From: Saprospiraceae bacterium
GTDB lineage: Bacteria; Bacteroidota; Bacteroidia; Chitinophagales; Saprospiraceae
Length of the DNA stretch: 64,000 bases
Assembly: GCA_016715405.1 (NCBI GenBank)
Contig: JADKAE010000009.1
Location: 62,001 to 126,000, forward strand
Direction: 5' to 3'
How positions within the stretch are numbered: position 1 is the first letter of the stretch; every line of letters begins with the position of its first letter. The position numbers were made by a program, and so were the translations under genes. The notes beneath the pieces are model-generated. The model worked only from the letters and a program-made list of their open reading frames with translations, had not been told where the DNA came from and made no database searches. Shown here piece by piece: positions 7,915-18,000 of this stretch.

Positions 7915-8440
7915 ATTTAACCGTTCTGTGGATCTGCTTCTGATGCCTGAGAAAATGCCATTCAAAAAACAAGAGCATTGCATCTAAAGACAACAACCCT
8001 GCAAATGGATGGCGATATAACAATTTTTGGAAAGTACCGTCGGGCAAGGTGCCGAGGTACTCACGCATCTCGCGGCGATTATTTTTCCAAATCTGGGCTG
8101 TTTCCTGCAAGGTGCTATGCGCCGGCAGTTTTTCGTCGCTGACATTCGCCGGCGCTTTAAATTTTAGCGGGGCATAGATGAAAGTCCAAAGCAAAAATAC
8201 ATGCCAGGCGCCGGTAAAACCCGCATTTTTCAGCGTGGGGTTAAAGCTGAGTTTCTTTTGCACATAAGCCAGCGATAACTGCTCGGCGAGTAGCATATGG
8301 TGCATCACTTGCATAGCCGACCAGGCTTCGGGCGCGGGTTTTTGGTTGAGCTGCGCTTCGCTATAGGAGGAGAGTTCTGACAACAGCGATTCCAGTTGCC
8401 GGTCGAGTTTGTCGAGTTGTTGGGTGGTGGATTTTTTCAT
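7913..8440 (-). CDS. DinB-superfamily protein
   Basis: A 175-residue four-helix-bundle protein of the DinB/YfiT type. Residues around WSAMQVMHHMLLAEQ carry the first His ligand of the usual three-His metal site. The C-terminal EWHFLRHQKQIHR supplies the rest. Many members are thiol-dependent transferases; the substrate is unknown. The ATG at 8440 is chosen because the longer frame upstream (to 8560) is made of the inverted repeat at 8451-8544. Downstream of the M20 peptidase and upstream of the histidine kinase on the same strand. Confidence 0.8.
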   Translation of the reverse strand: MKKSTTQQLDKLDRQLESLLSELSSYSEAQLNQKPAPEAWSAMQVMHHMLLAEQLSLAYVQKKLSFNPTLKNAGFTGAWHVFLLWTFIYAPLKFKAPANVSDEKLPAHSTLQETAQIWKNNRREMREYLGTLPDGTFQKLLYRHPFAGLLSLDAMLLFFEWHFLRHQKQIHRTVK

Positions 8441-8450
8441 GCGGCTTTTT

Positions 8451-8544
8451 TTAACCGCAGAGTTAAGGGAGTTTTTCGCAGAGTTTCGCAGAGTAGAAAA
8501 AAAATCTGCGAAACTCCTTTTAACTCCGTTTAACTCTGCGGTAA
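8451..8544. repeat. Inverted repeat CCGCAGAGTTAA / TTAACTCTGCGG
   Basis: TTAACCGCAGAGTTAA (8451-8466) pairs with 8530-8544, and the interior also pairs (GGAGTTTTTCGCAGA against TCTGCGAAACTCC). The whole spacer between the M20 peptidase and the DinB gene can fold into one hairpin. The sub-unit CGCAGAGTT occurs three times in the left half. Confidence 0.85.
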
Positions 8545-8556
8545 ATAAAAAAACTA

Positions 8557-9944
8557 TCACTTCTTCAATTCCGAATAATACTGATGATAATACGGAATCG
8601 TCGAAATGCCTTTATAAAAATTAAACAAACCGTAATGCTCGTTGGGCGAGTGGATCGCGTCGGAGTCGAGTCCGAAGCCCATCAACACGCTTTTTACGCC
8701 CAGCACCTCTTCAAACAGCGCCACAATGGGAATACTGCCGCCCTCGCGTTTGGGGATGGGTGTTTTGCCGAAAGCGGCGCTCATCGCCTTGTAAGCAGCC
8801 ATATATTCCGGCGTATCCGTGGGGTCACCACCGGCTCACCGCCGTGGTGGTAGGTTACCTTCACCTTTACGTATGTCGGCGCGATTTTTTCGAAATGGGC
8901 CGCAAACAAGTCGGCAATCTTTTTCGATTTTTGGTTGGGTACCAGTCGCATGCTGATCTTGGCAAAGGCTTTTGCAGGCAACACCGTCTTGGCGCCTTCA
9001 CCGGAATAGCCGCCCCAGATGCCGTTGACGTCGAGGGCAGGGCGTATGGAAGTGCGCTCCAGGGTGGTGTAGCCTTTTTCGCCCCAGAGGTCGTTCACGT
9101 CGAGGGCGGCTTTGTAGGCCTTCTCGTCGTAAGGCGCCTTGTTCATCTCGGCGCGCTCGGCGGCGCTCACCTCTTCCACGTCATCGTAGAAACCTGGAAT
9201 CGTGATATGGTTGTTTTCGTCGTGCATCGAGGCGATCATCTTGGCCAGGATATTAGCGGGGTTGGCCACGGCGCCGCCGTAGACGCCGGAGTGGAGGTCG
9301 CGGTTGGGACCGGTCACTTCCACCTCCATGTAGCTCAATCCACGTAGACCAGTAGTGATCGACGGCGTTTGGTTGTCGATGATCGAGGTATCGGAGATCA
9401 GAATCACGTCGCAGGCCAGCATATGCTTGTGTTCGCGGCAGAAAGCGCCGAGGTTGACCGAGCCCACCTCTTCTTCGCCTTCTATCATAAACTTGACATT
9501 GCAGGGCAATTCGCCGTTGACTGCCATGGCTTCAAAGGCTTTGATGTGCATAAACACCTGGCCTTTGTCGTCGCAGGATCCGCGGGCAAAAATAGCCCCG
9601 TCGGGGTGCAGCTCGGTTTTTTTGATGACAGGTTCAAAAGGCCCCGAATGCCACAAGTCGATGGGGTCGGCGGGCTGTACGTCGTAGTGGCCGTAGACCA
9701 AAATAGTGGGTTTGGCCGGGTCGACCATTTTTTCTCCATATACGATCGGGTGTCCGGCGGTGGGGTACACCTGCACTTTGTCGACGCCAACTTTGCGCAA
9801 ATGGACGGCCATGGCTTCTGCGGTGCGCTGTACGTCACCTTTGTGGGCCGGATCGGCGCTTACAGAAGGAATGCGGAGCAATTCCAACAGCTCTTCCAGG
9901 AATCGATCCTTGTTTTGTTCGATAAAATGTTGTACTTTTTGCAT
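8557..9944 (-). CDS. M20-family dipeptidase (one frameshift)
   Basis: About 462-residue zinc aminopeptidase of the M20/ArgE-DapE family. Metal and catalytic motifs: YGHYDVQPAD (His and Asp), the bridging-Asp region RGSCDDKGQ, EGEEEVGS (catalytic and metal Glu), DTSII and the late His in SPNEHYG. Residues 200-330 form the dimerisation (lid) domain. Near 8821-8824 the frame shifts at a run of four G (complement of ACCCC, where ACCCCC is expected), after GGEPVVTP; the last 80 residues follow in another frame. The start MQKVQHFIEQ (9944) fits the family; the longer frame upstream runs through an array. Probably cytoplasmic. Confidence 0.9.
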
Positions 9945-10006
9945 ATCTTTTGGTAGTAGTATTTGATTAGCGATTCCAAAGATAAGCCTAAGTTTTATAA
10001 AATAAA

Positions 10007-10035
10007 GTGAACTGTGAACAGTGAACAGTGAACTG
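10007..10035. repeat. 7-bp array GTGAACA
   Basis: Four consecutive units GTGAACT GTGAACA GTGAACA GTGAACT lie between the divergent starts of the M20 peptidase and the quinone oxidoreductase. Confidence 0.75.
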
Positions 10036-10114
10036 CTGCTTGATAAGCTCGAATAGCGCAATAATTTATTGAAAATCAATTTTTTAAAACAAGCTGTACG
10101 CTAATAATCAGCAG

Positions 10115-11106
10115 ATGATGAAAGCCGTATTACAGAAACAAGAGGGCGACGCCGCGCAATTGTATATCGGTGAATATCCCACGCCCGTGGCGGAGGCTGG
10201 TGAAATATTGGTTCGTGTGCACGCCACTGCGCTCAACCGCGCCGATATTCTGCAACGCCAGGGCCATTATCCGCCGCCACCCGGCGTAAGCCCCGTGCTG
10301 GGGTTGGAGGTGGCAGGTGTGGTGGAAGAGCTGGGGCCCGGCGTCACGCGTTGGAAAACGGGCGACAAGGTGATGGCCCTGCTGGCCGGCGGCGCTTATG
10401 CGGAAAAGGCCGTTGTGCACCAGAACCTGGCAATGCCCATGCCCGAAGGCTGGACTTTCGAACAGGCGGCCTGTATCCCGGAGGCATTTCTCACGGCCTG
10501 GCAGGCTTTGCACCTCCTGGCGCAAACGCAACCTGGCGAAAAAGTGCTGATTCATGCCGGCGCGAGCGGGGTAGGGGTGGCAGCCATTCAGGTAGCGACG
10601 CGCCTGTTGGGGCTTCGTGTATGGCGACTGCTTCGGCTGCCAAGCTCCTTTATGCCAAAAACTCGGCGCGGAACGGACGGTAGATTACCGGAGTGAAGAG
10701 ATTTTGCCGCCGCCGTGTCTGAATGGACGGCTCAACAGGGCGTCGATGTCATCGTCGATTTTATCGGCGCACCCTACTGGCGAAAAATCTGGAATCGCTG
10801 GCTATGGACGGCCGGATGGTCATGCTGGCTATGATGGGCGGCGCCGTACCGGATTACACCACGCCCCTCGGCGCTATTTTGCGCAAACGCCTTCGCATTA
10901 TGGGTTCTACGCTTCGAAATAGATCGTTGGAATACAAAGCGGAGTTGGTCCGCTCTTTTTGGCAGCACGCCGAAACGGCTTTCCAAACTAACCGCCTCGA
11001 AGCTGTCGTCGACCAGGTATTCGACTGGACCGAGGTCGCCCAAGCCCATACGCTGATGGAATCCAATGCCAATCAGGGGAAAATTGTCCTGAAGGTAATT
11101 AGTTAA
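10115..11106 (+). CDS. Quinone/zinc-type alcohol oxidoreductase (MDR family), four frameshifts
   Basis: About 331-residue NADPH-dependent medium-chain reductase of the quinone oxidoreductase (QOR/PIG3) type. The N-terminal GroES-like domain has ALNRADILQRQGHYPPPPG and LGLEVAGVV. The Rossmann motif is HAGASGVGVAAIQVA. The C-terminal part (VIVDFIGAPYW, LAMDGRMVMLAMMGG, GKIVLKV) lies in other frames. Single-base deletions explain all shifts: G-run 10609-10612, A-run 10657-10661, T-run 10702-10705, A-run 10783-10787; adding one base to each restores 331 codons. The zinc ligands of true alcohol dehydrogenases are absent, supporting a quinone or enone substrate. Confidence 0.85.
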
Positions 11107-11211
11107 TGTGCTGATTTGCTGATGGGTTAATGTGCTGATTTCATTACTACTTTTTTAAATTATTAGCAAATCAGCACATCAGCAAATCAGCAAATCAACT
11201 ACATCAGCAAA
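11106..11211. repeat. Inverted octamer array TGTGCTGA / TCAGCACA
   Basis: Between convergent genes: TTAATGTGCTGAT repeats (11106-11142), an AT spacer, then ATCAGCAA/ATCAGCAC units (11164-11209). The two halves are complementary. The same sequence family is found 33 kb away at 44564-44700. Confidence 0.88.
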
Positions 11212-12318
11212 TTAACCATCAGCTTCGCCGCTCTGGCCGATGCCCGCTTTCGCCCAGTGCTTTTGCAAATCGGTATCCCTCAGCATGTCGGTGCGTTTAT
11301 CGCTGAGTAAGGCGTGTAATTCGGACTTGAGATTTTCGGGGGTCAGCTCGTGTTGAATAAGTTCTTTGACCAGCGGCCGGTCGATAATGAGATTCACCAG
11401 CGAGATATATTTTACGTTGACCAGGCGGCGGGCGATCCAGTAGGAAAGCGGATTGCCGCTGTAGCACACCACCTGCGGCACGCCGAACAAGGCGGTTTCG
11501 AGGGTGGCAGTGCCGGAGGTAACCAGGGCGGCATGACTGTACTGCAGCAGGTCGTACGTGCGGTTTTCGGCAATATATAGCTGTTCCCGGGCTTTTTCGG
11601 GTATGTGGGTTCGTTGAATGATTTGTTCGTAATAACTGCGCGGAATAGCCGGCGCCCCGGCTATGACAAACTGGGCATTCGGAAAATCGGGGATCACCTG
11701 TAGCATCACCGACAACATTCGCTGGATCTCCTGGCGGCGACTGCCTGGCAGCAGGGCGATGATGGGGTCGTTGTTGAGCCGTAGCTCGCTCAGCAGCGCA
11801 GGGTTGTGGGGCCTGTCTGCGATGACGTCGAGCAGCGGGTGTCCTACAAAGTCAACCTCATAGTCGTATTGGCGGTAAAAATCGGTTTCAAAAGGCAGGA
11901 TCACGAACATGCGTTCCACATTCGCCTTGATCTGGTGCACCCGGCTGCTGTGCCAGGCCCAGAGCTGGGGGGAAATGTAATAAAACACGCGGATACCCTG
12001 CGATTTTGCCCATTTGGCCATGCGCAGGTTAAAACCGGGATAGTCGATCAGGATGAGCACATCGGGTTGGAAGGCCAGCACATCCGACTTGCAAAACCGG
12101 AAATTGCGCATGATGGTGCGCAGGTTTTTCACTACTTCCAAAAATCCCATAAAGGCGAGGTCGCGGTAGTGTTTTACCACCGTAGCGCCCGCCTCCGACA
12201 TGAGGTCGCCGCCCCAGGCCCTGATTTCAGCCGCAGGGTCTTCCTTTTGCAAGGCTTTGACGAGATTGCTGCCGTGCAAATCACCCGACGCCTCGCCGGC
12301 AATGAGGTAATATTTCAT
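11212..12318 (-). CDS. lpxB: Lipid-A-disaccharide synthase
   Basis: A 368-residue GT19 glycosyltransferase that joins UDP-2,3-diacylglucosamine and lipid X during lipid A synthesis at the inner membrane. Motifs: MKYYLIAGEASGDLHG at the N terminus, AWGGDLMSEAG, FMGFLEVVKNL, DYPGFNLRMAKWA, YYISPQLWAWHSSRV, LLPGSRRQEI and SGTATLETALFG. Length typical. Three bases downstream of the 100-residue membrane protein and, further up, surE: a probable surE - membrane protein - lpxB transcript. Confirms an outer membrane. Confidence 0.96.
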   Translation of the reverse strand: MKYYLIAGEASGDLHGSNLVKALQKEDPAAEIRAWGGDLMSEAGATVVKHYRDLAFMGFLEVVKNLRTIMRNFRFCKSDVLAFQPDVLILIDYPGFNLRMAKWAKSQGIRVFYYISPQLWAWHSSRVHQIKANVERMFVILPFETDFYRQYDYEVDFVGHPLLDVIADRPHNPALLSELRLNNDPIIALLPGSRRQEIQRMLSVMLQVIPDFPNAQFVIAGAPAIPRSYYEQIIQRTHIPEKAREQLYIAENRTYDLLQYSHAALVTSGTATLETALFGVPQVVCYSGNPLSYWIARRLVNVKYISLVNLIIDRPLVKELIQHELTPENLKSELHALLSDKRTDMLRDTDLQKHWAKAGIGQSGEADG

Positions 12319-12321
12319 ATT

Positions 12322-12624
12322 TTAAAAGATGGTGGGCCCAAAATAAATGACCCAGGCAATTACGTACGCCGTTGTCGGAAATACGATGCCGCGCATGGAG
12401 TCGAGCCAGCGACGTTTGTAATACAAGTTAAAAGGGAAGACGTTGAGGCAGATGGCTATGACCGACAAGGTTCGCTGCCGGAAATTGGGAGAAAATCCTT
12501 CGGCATTGAGCCAACCCCATACTTCCATCTGATCGTAAATGGTGAGCAGGAGGGCGTAACCCACGAAGGGGATGACCAAACCCAATATTAATCCTACCCA
12601 AATGGCATTTTTGTTCCAGAGCAT
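12322..12624 (-). CDS. Small membrane protein in the surE-lpxB unit
   Basis: A 100-residue protein with three likely membrane segments (about residues 9-29, 50-65 and 80-98) separated by a loop with a YYKRRWLDSMRG stretch. Not recognised beyond being a conserved-looking integral membrane protein. Its stop is 3 bases before lpxB, which suggests co-expression and possibly an envelope role. Its own start is directly downstream of a long period-7 array. Confidence 0.7.
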   Translation of the reverse strand: MLWNKNAIWVGLILGLVIPFVGYALLLTIYDQMEVWGWLNAEGFSPNFRQRTLSVIAICLNVFPFNLYYKRRWLDSMRGIVFPTTAYVIAWVIYFGPTIF

Positions 12625-12849
12625 TGTTTTCTGTTTTCTGTTTTCTGTTCTCTGTTCTCTGTTCTCTGTTCTCTGTTCTCTGTTTTCTGTTCTCTGTTCT
12701 CTGTTTTCTATTCTCTGTTCTCTGTTCTCTGTTTTCTGTTCTCTGTTCTCTGTTCTCTGTTAAGTTTAGCTTATAAAGATAAGGAACGGATAACAGAGAA
12801 CGGAGAACCGACAACGGATAACAGACAACGGAGAACAGACAACGGATAA
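12625..12849. repeat. Long period-7 array CTCTGTT and related AACGGAGA/AACAGACA units
   Basis: About 20 consecutive copies of a 7-base unit alternating CTCTGTT and TTCTGTT fill 12625-12760. After a short spacer, about 9 units of the complementary type (AACAGAG, AACGGAG, AACAGAC) run to 12848. The two parts can pair. On the minus strand the array has an open frame spelling Glu-Asn-Arg-Glu-Gln-Arg-Thr repeats, which is a by-product. It separates surE from the membrane-protein gene. Confidence 0.9.
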
Positions 12850-13621
12850 CTAAAGTTTCTCCACCCCCTTCAAACCGGGTATGGCCTTGTAATTCGTCAA
12901 ATCGTGCATAGAAGGTACTACCGAAATATAGCCGTTTTCCAGGGCCCATACGTCGGTATCATCGTTGGTGTCTTCGTTTTCAAACTTGCCGGTGAGCCAG
13001 TAATATTTTTGACCGCGGGGTCGATGGCTTCCCTAAATTCCTCTACCCAGCGGGCGTCGGCCTGGCGGCATACCTTGAGGAGCCTTTGATCTCGTGTTCG
13101 GCCAGTTTGGGGATGTTCACATTGAGCAGGCTGCCCTCGTCGAGTCCGTGTTCGAGCACATAAGCCATAAGCTTGCGCAACAAACGCTTACAATCTTCGA
13201 AATTGGCGGTATAGGAATAATCGAGTAGCGAAAAACCAATTGAAGGAATTCCTTCCAGCGAAGCTTCCATAGCCGCCGAAAGCGTGCCCGAATAAATGAT
13301 ATTGATGGCGGCGTTCGAGCCATGGTTGATGCCCGATACGCAGAGGTCGACTTTCCTGCCTTTGAGCACTACGTGTTTGGCCAGCTTAACACAGTCGACC
13401 GGCGTGCCCGAGCATTCATAGGCTTCAATGCCGGGGAATACCTCTACCGCATACAAGCGGATGGGATCGTGGATCGTAATGGCGTGCCCCATGCCCGATT
13501 GCGGAGAATCGGGGGCCACTACGATGACGTCGCCGAGGGTTTGGGCTACGCTTACCAGGGCCTTGATGCCGGGGGCGGCTATGCCGTCGTCGTTGGTGAC
13601 TAAAATTAGCGGTTTACTCAT
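12850..13621 (-). CDS. surE: 5'-nucleotidase SurE (two frameshifts)
   Basis: About 257-residue metal-dependent nucleoside monophosphatase. N-terminal MSKPLILVTNDDGIAAPGI holds the DD metal ligands; DSPQSGMGHAIT, SGTPVDCVKL, VSGINHGSNA and YSGTLSAAMEA follow in the family order. After LNVNIPKL the frame breaks near 13077-13084, and again at the G-run 13017-13020; adding one base at each gives KYYWLTGKFENEDTNDDTDV and a normal end at 12850. ATG at 13621 is chosen over the longer frame because it begins exactly at the conserved start. Likely first gene of the unit with lpxB. Confidence 0.92.
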
Positions 13622-13742
13622 GTGTGCGCAATTGAGTTGCAAACATACCATACGCCGGCTATTATGACGCTTATTTTACGATGAAAATCGAACAGCATTA
13701 GAAGTATGGTGGTTAGCTTCGCAATCCAAATTGAACACACCT

Positions 13743-14779
13743 ATGTCTGTAAAGGGAAAAACAGGGGTTTTGCTCGTCAACCTGGGTACACCGGACGCGC
13801 CGCAACGCGGGGCCGTTTATCGGTATTTGCGCCAGTTTTTGCTCGACCCCCGGGTGATAGACTACCCCTGGCTACCCCGCCAATTGTTGGTGCAGGGTAT
13901 TATCGCGCCTTTCCGTTCGGGTAGCTCGGCCAAGTTGTACCGGCAGTTATGGACGCCGGAGGGTTCTCCGCTGAAGGTGTATGGGAATCGCCTTGCAGAG
14001 AAGGCGTGCAATCCCAGTTGGGCAGCGACTATGCCGTCGAATTGGCCATGCGCTACCAGCAGCCGTCGATTTCTTCGGCGATAAACCGGTTGCTGAACCG
14101 GCAGGTATCAGAAATCGTGGTAGTGTCTTTGTTTCCGCAATACGCCTCTGCCACTACGGGCTCCGTGTTTGAAGAAGTGATGCGTGTGCTAAAAAAAGAA
14201 GAAGTCATCCCGACACTGCGGTTTGTAAGCGATTACTACGATTACGAGCCGATGATTGAAGTGTTTGCGTCGAATGCTACCGCCTTTGACCTGGCCTCTT
14301 ACGACCACGTCATCTTCAGTTATCACGGACTACCCCAGCGGCAGTTGCGCAAGGCCGACCGCTGTAATCACTGCCTGCAAAGCTCCGATTGCTGCCAGAC
14401 CATCGGCGCGGCCAACCAATTTTGTTATTCGGCGCAGTGCCACGCTACTACGCAAGCCATCGCCAAAAAGCTGGATTTGCCCAAAGAAAAATTCACTACC
14501 ACTTTTCAGAGTCGCTTAGGCCCCGAAAAATGGGCGCAACCCTACACCAGTCAGGTTATTGAGTCATTGGCCGCCCGTGGCATCAAACGATTGCTCGTCT
14601 TCAGTCCGGCTTTTGTAGCCGACTGCCTCGAAACGCTGATTGAGATAAAAGTAGAATACCTCGAAATGTTTGAGAAATTGGGCGGTGAGCACCTCGACCT
14701 CGTACCCAGTTTGAATGATAACCCGCAATGGATAAACGCCGTGGCCGATATGGTGAGGACAAACGCCCAAGCCCGCTAA
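13743..14779 (+). CDS. hemH: Ferrochelatase (one frameshift)
   Basis: About 346-residue enzyme that inserts iron into protoporphyrin IX, the last step of heme synthesis. Motifs: TGVLLVNLGTPDAP, the porphyrin-face region PLKVYGNRLAEK, VSLFPQYASATTGSV, the catalytic His in FSYHGLPQRQ, and FQSRLGPEKWAQPYT with SPAFVADCLETL. A Cys-rich insertion (CNHCLQSSDCCQ ... CYSAQCHATT) follows the His, as in other Bacteroidota ferrochelatases. One missing base around 13999-14004 shifts the frame. ATG at 13743 is preferred; 13731 is an in-frame alternative. The gene faces away from surE. Confidence 0.92.
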
Positions 14780-14784
14780 CAAAA

Positions 14785-14815
14785 GAACCCCGTCGCCCGG
14801 GAGGGCACAGGGTTC
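14785..14815 (+). terminator. Hairpin after hemH
   Basis: GAACCC (14785-14790) pairs with GGGTTC (14810-14815) and an inner GCCC/GGGC pair extends it. It starts 6 bases after the hemH stop. There is no clear T-run, so intrinsic termination is uncertain. The rest of the gap to 15093 is AT-rich leader of the next gene. Confidence 0.5.
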
Positions 14816-15093
14816 CTAAAACGCGCTCTCTCTGATGTAAAAGAAGATCTTTTCCGCTTTGCGTAGCGAAATATATACTATGACTGCGGGTGTTTTTTGT
14901 TTAATCAAATCTTAATACGCCGAAAATTTAAGTAAAATAATTTAAAAAAAAGAGATAAAGCCAATAAAAATTTGTGAGGCTGATGCAAAATATGGGTAGT
15001 TAATATTCAGGAAAAATTCAGAACTTTATGACCGGACAAAGCCTGTAGTAAATACATAGGCTCCGATCCCAAAACCGTCATAATCTCTTGAAC

Positions 15094-18000
15094 ATGAAAA
15101 ATGCTGCACTACTACTCGTCTGCTGCTTACATCTGCCTTTTTGCTTTCCGCCCAATTCAGTTTTACCAACAGAAGCAACTGGCTTTTTTATCCGCAAATA
15201 AGAAGCGGCGCCCCTATCGGCATTACGGATATGAACGGCGACGGCTTCGATGATATCGTGCGTATTGATGGCACGCAAAACCTGAAAATCGATTACCAGA
15301 CTCCGGGCAACAACAACTACACCGGCTATACTTATGGACAATTGGTTGGTAGTCAATGGAGTATATGTATTGCCGATGTAGATAACAACGGCTACAACGA
15401 CATCTTTACCGGCGGCGGTTACAACGGCCTGAAATTGTTGAAGTCCAATTCTATAGGCACAGCATATTCGCTCACCACTATTTCCATACTTCCTATTTTT
15501 CTGCAGGGCTCCAATTTTGCTGATATTAACAACGACGGAGACATCGATATTTTTGCTTGTCACGATGAAGGCGTTAGCCAGGCGTATCGCAACACAGGTA
15601 CGGGTAGTTTTGTACACGATACCTCACTGATTTATCCCATTTCTACCGTGCCTTCAGATAATTCCGGTAATTACGGCTCAGTTTGGATGGATTACGACAA
15701 CGACGGGGACCAGGACCTGTACATTTCCAAATGCAGGCAGGGGGTCAACAATCCGTTGGATGGCCGGCGCCTCAATTTATTGTTCCAGAACGACGGCGCA
15801 AATAATTTCACCGATGTAGCCGAGCAGGTGGGACTCCGCCCACTGGCGCAATCCTGGGCAGCCGATTTTGCCGATATCGACAACGATGGCGACCTCGATT
15901 GCTTTATCATTACCCATGATAGCCCGAATAAGTTATACACCAATAACGGGTTTGGCATTTATACCGAAATCACAGCCCAAAGCGGCATGCTCACGGCTAT
16001 GAATGCGGCAGGCCCCGGCCTGCAGGTTAAATTCGAAGATTTTGACAACGACGGTTTCGTCGATATGCTTTATACCTCCTTGGGCAACAACCATTGCCTT
16101 TTTAGAAATAACGGCAATAATACGTTTACCAATTTTGCCAATGCTTTTCCTACGCCAAACCGCATACATTCGGCCTCTACCGGCGACCTCAACAACGACG
16201 GTTTTGTGGATGTGGTGGCATCGTTCGGCTCGGGTTATAATTCGCCAGGCGCATTGGCCGATGTGTTATTTATCAATAACGGGAATAACAACTACTATTT
16301 CAAAGTACGCCTCGACGGCATGGTCTCCAATCCCAACGGCATCGGCGCCAGACTCGAATTATACGGAGCTTGGGGCGTACAAGTCAGGGAAGTGCGTAGC
16401 GGAGAGAGCTACGGCATTCATACTTCGCTGACCAAACACTTCGGCCTGGGCCAAAATCCGATGATCGATAGCCTTGTCGTGCGCTGGCCTTCGGGCACAG
16501 TCGACAAAATAGTTGGGCCTTCGATCAATCAAACGCTGGTGGTGGTAGAAGGCAGCAACTGCCTGACAACCGTCGACTTTAATTCGTCTGTCGATGATCT
16601 CACCGTTAACTTCACCGACGCCAGCTCGCTCGGCGCTACACAGTGGCTCTGGACATTCGGCGACGGCGGCTCTTCTACTACTGAAAACCCCGTCCATAGC
16701 TATTCCATGGCCGGCGTTTATCAAGTATGCCTCACAGCTACCGGGCTCTGCGGCAGCGGCCAAACCTGCAAATTTGTGAATGTGAGCTGCCAGGCGCCCC
16801 TGTCGGTGTTTAACTACCAGGCCGACAATCTGGAGGTTCTCTTTAACGATCTGTCAACTAACCAACCGGCAAACTGGCTCTGGAATTTCGGAGACGGCAC
16901 CAGTTCAACTGCCCAAAGTCCGGCGCATACCTATAGTCAACCCGGTGTGTATTTTGTTTGCCTTATCGTATCTAATAATTGCGGCAGCGCCCAATATTGC
17001 GAAGTGCTGAATGTGGCTTGTGCCGGCGCGCAGGTGGGATACAGTTATACCGCGACCAGCCTGACGGTGCAATTTCAGGACATCTCCACCGGCAATCCAA
17101 CGCAGTGGAACTGGGATTTTGGAGATGGCAATTTTTCAAATAGTCAGAATCCGCAACACCTCTACGATGACCCCGGTATTTATCAGGTTTGCCTGGAAGC
17201 CCTTACCGATTGCGGTACGCTCGAAGTCTGTCAGCAAATTACATTGGCCTGTGCTCCACCTGCCGTGGGAATCAGCTATTCCGCTTTGGATTTGGTGTAT
17301 AATTTTCAAGGTAGTATCGGTGGAGAGGTGACGACGCTGTTGTGGACTTTTGGCGATGGCGCTTTTTCTTCCCTGTATAATCCTACGCATACCTACGCCA
17401 ATCCGGGAACCTACGAGGTCTGCCTTTATGTTTCCGGTGAATGTGGTGACGGACAATTGTGCACCGTTGTTACGGCTGTATGTGCGCCGCCGGCTTCCGG
17501 ATTTATAGCGACTATTTTTGAGCAGCAAGCCACTTTCCAGGATATTTCCTTAGGCAATCCCACTTCCTGGACCTGGACATTCGGCGACGGCGCTGGCTCC
17601 AACCTGCAAAACCCTCAGCACACGTATCAAACGAGCGGAAATTACCAGGTCTGCCTCCAAACATCAAGCCAATGTGGGTCTACACAAGTATGCCAAAACA
17701 TTACCATCAATTGCTCTGCCCCGCAATCGGCCTTTGCTTATCAAACGACAGGCTTGGGAGCTACATTTACCGATAATTCATCGAATGCGCCTACATCGTG
17801 GAATTGGACGTTTGGCGATGGCGGCTCTTCCACTAGTCCCAATCCGCTACACGTCTATATTGCGCCAGGCACCTACCAGGTGTGCCTGACGGTAACAAGT
17901 TTGTGCGGCAGCACCCAAAGCTGCCAGAATCTGGTGGTGAGCTGTGCGCCGCCGGCTTCGGCTTTTGGTTTTCAAAGCAACAACCTGGCGGTATCCTTCA

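Noticed and set aside
8760..9956. Long plus-strand frames opposite the M20 peptidase
   Set aside because: Shadow frames of a GC-balanced coding strand; the minus-strand frame has all the catalytic motifs.
12428..12949. Minus-strand ORF with ENREQRT repeats as a repeat protein
   Set aside because: It is the translation of the period-7 array and runs out of frame into neighbouring genes.
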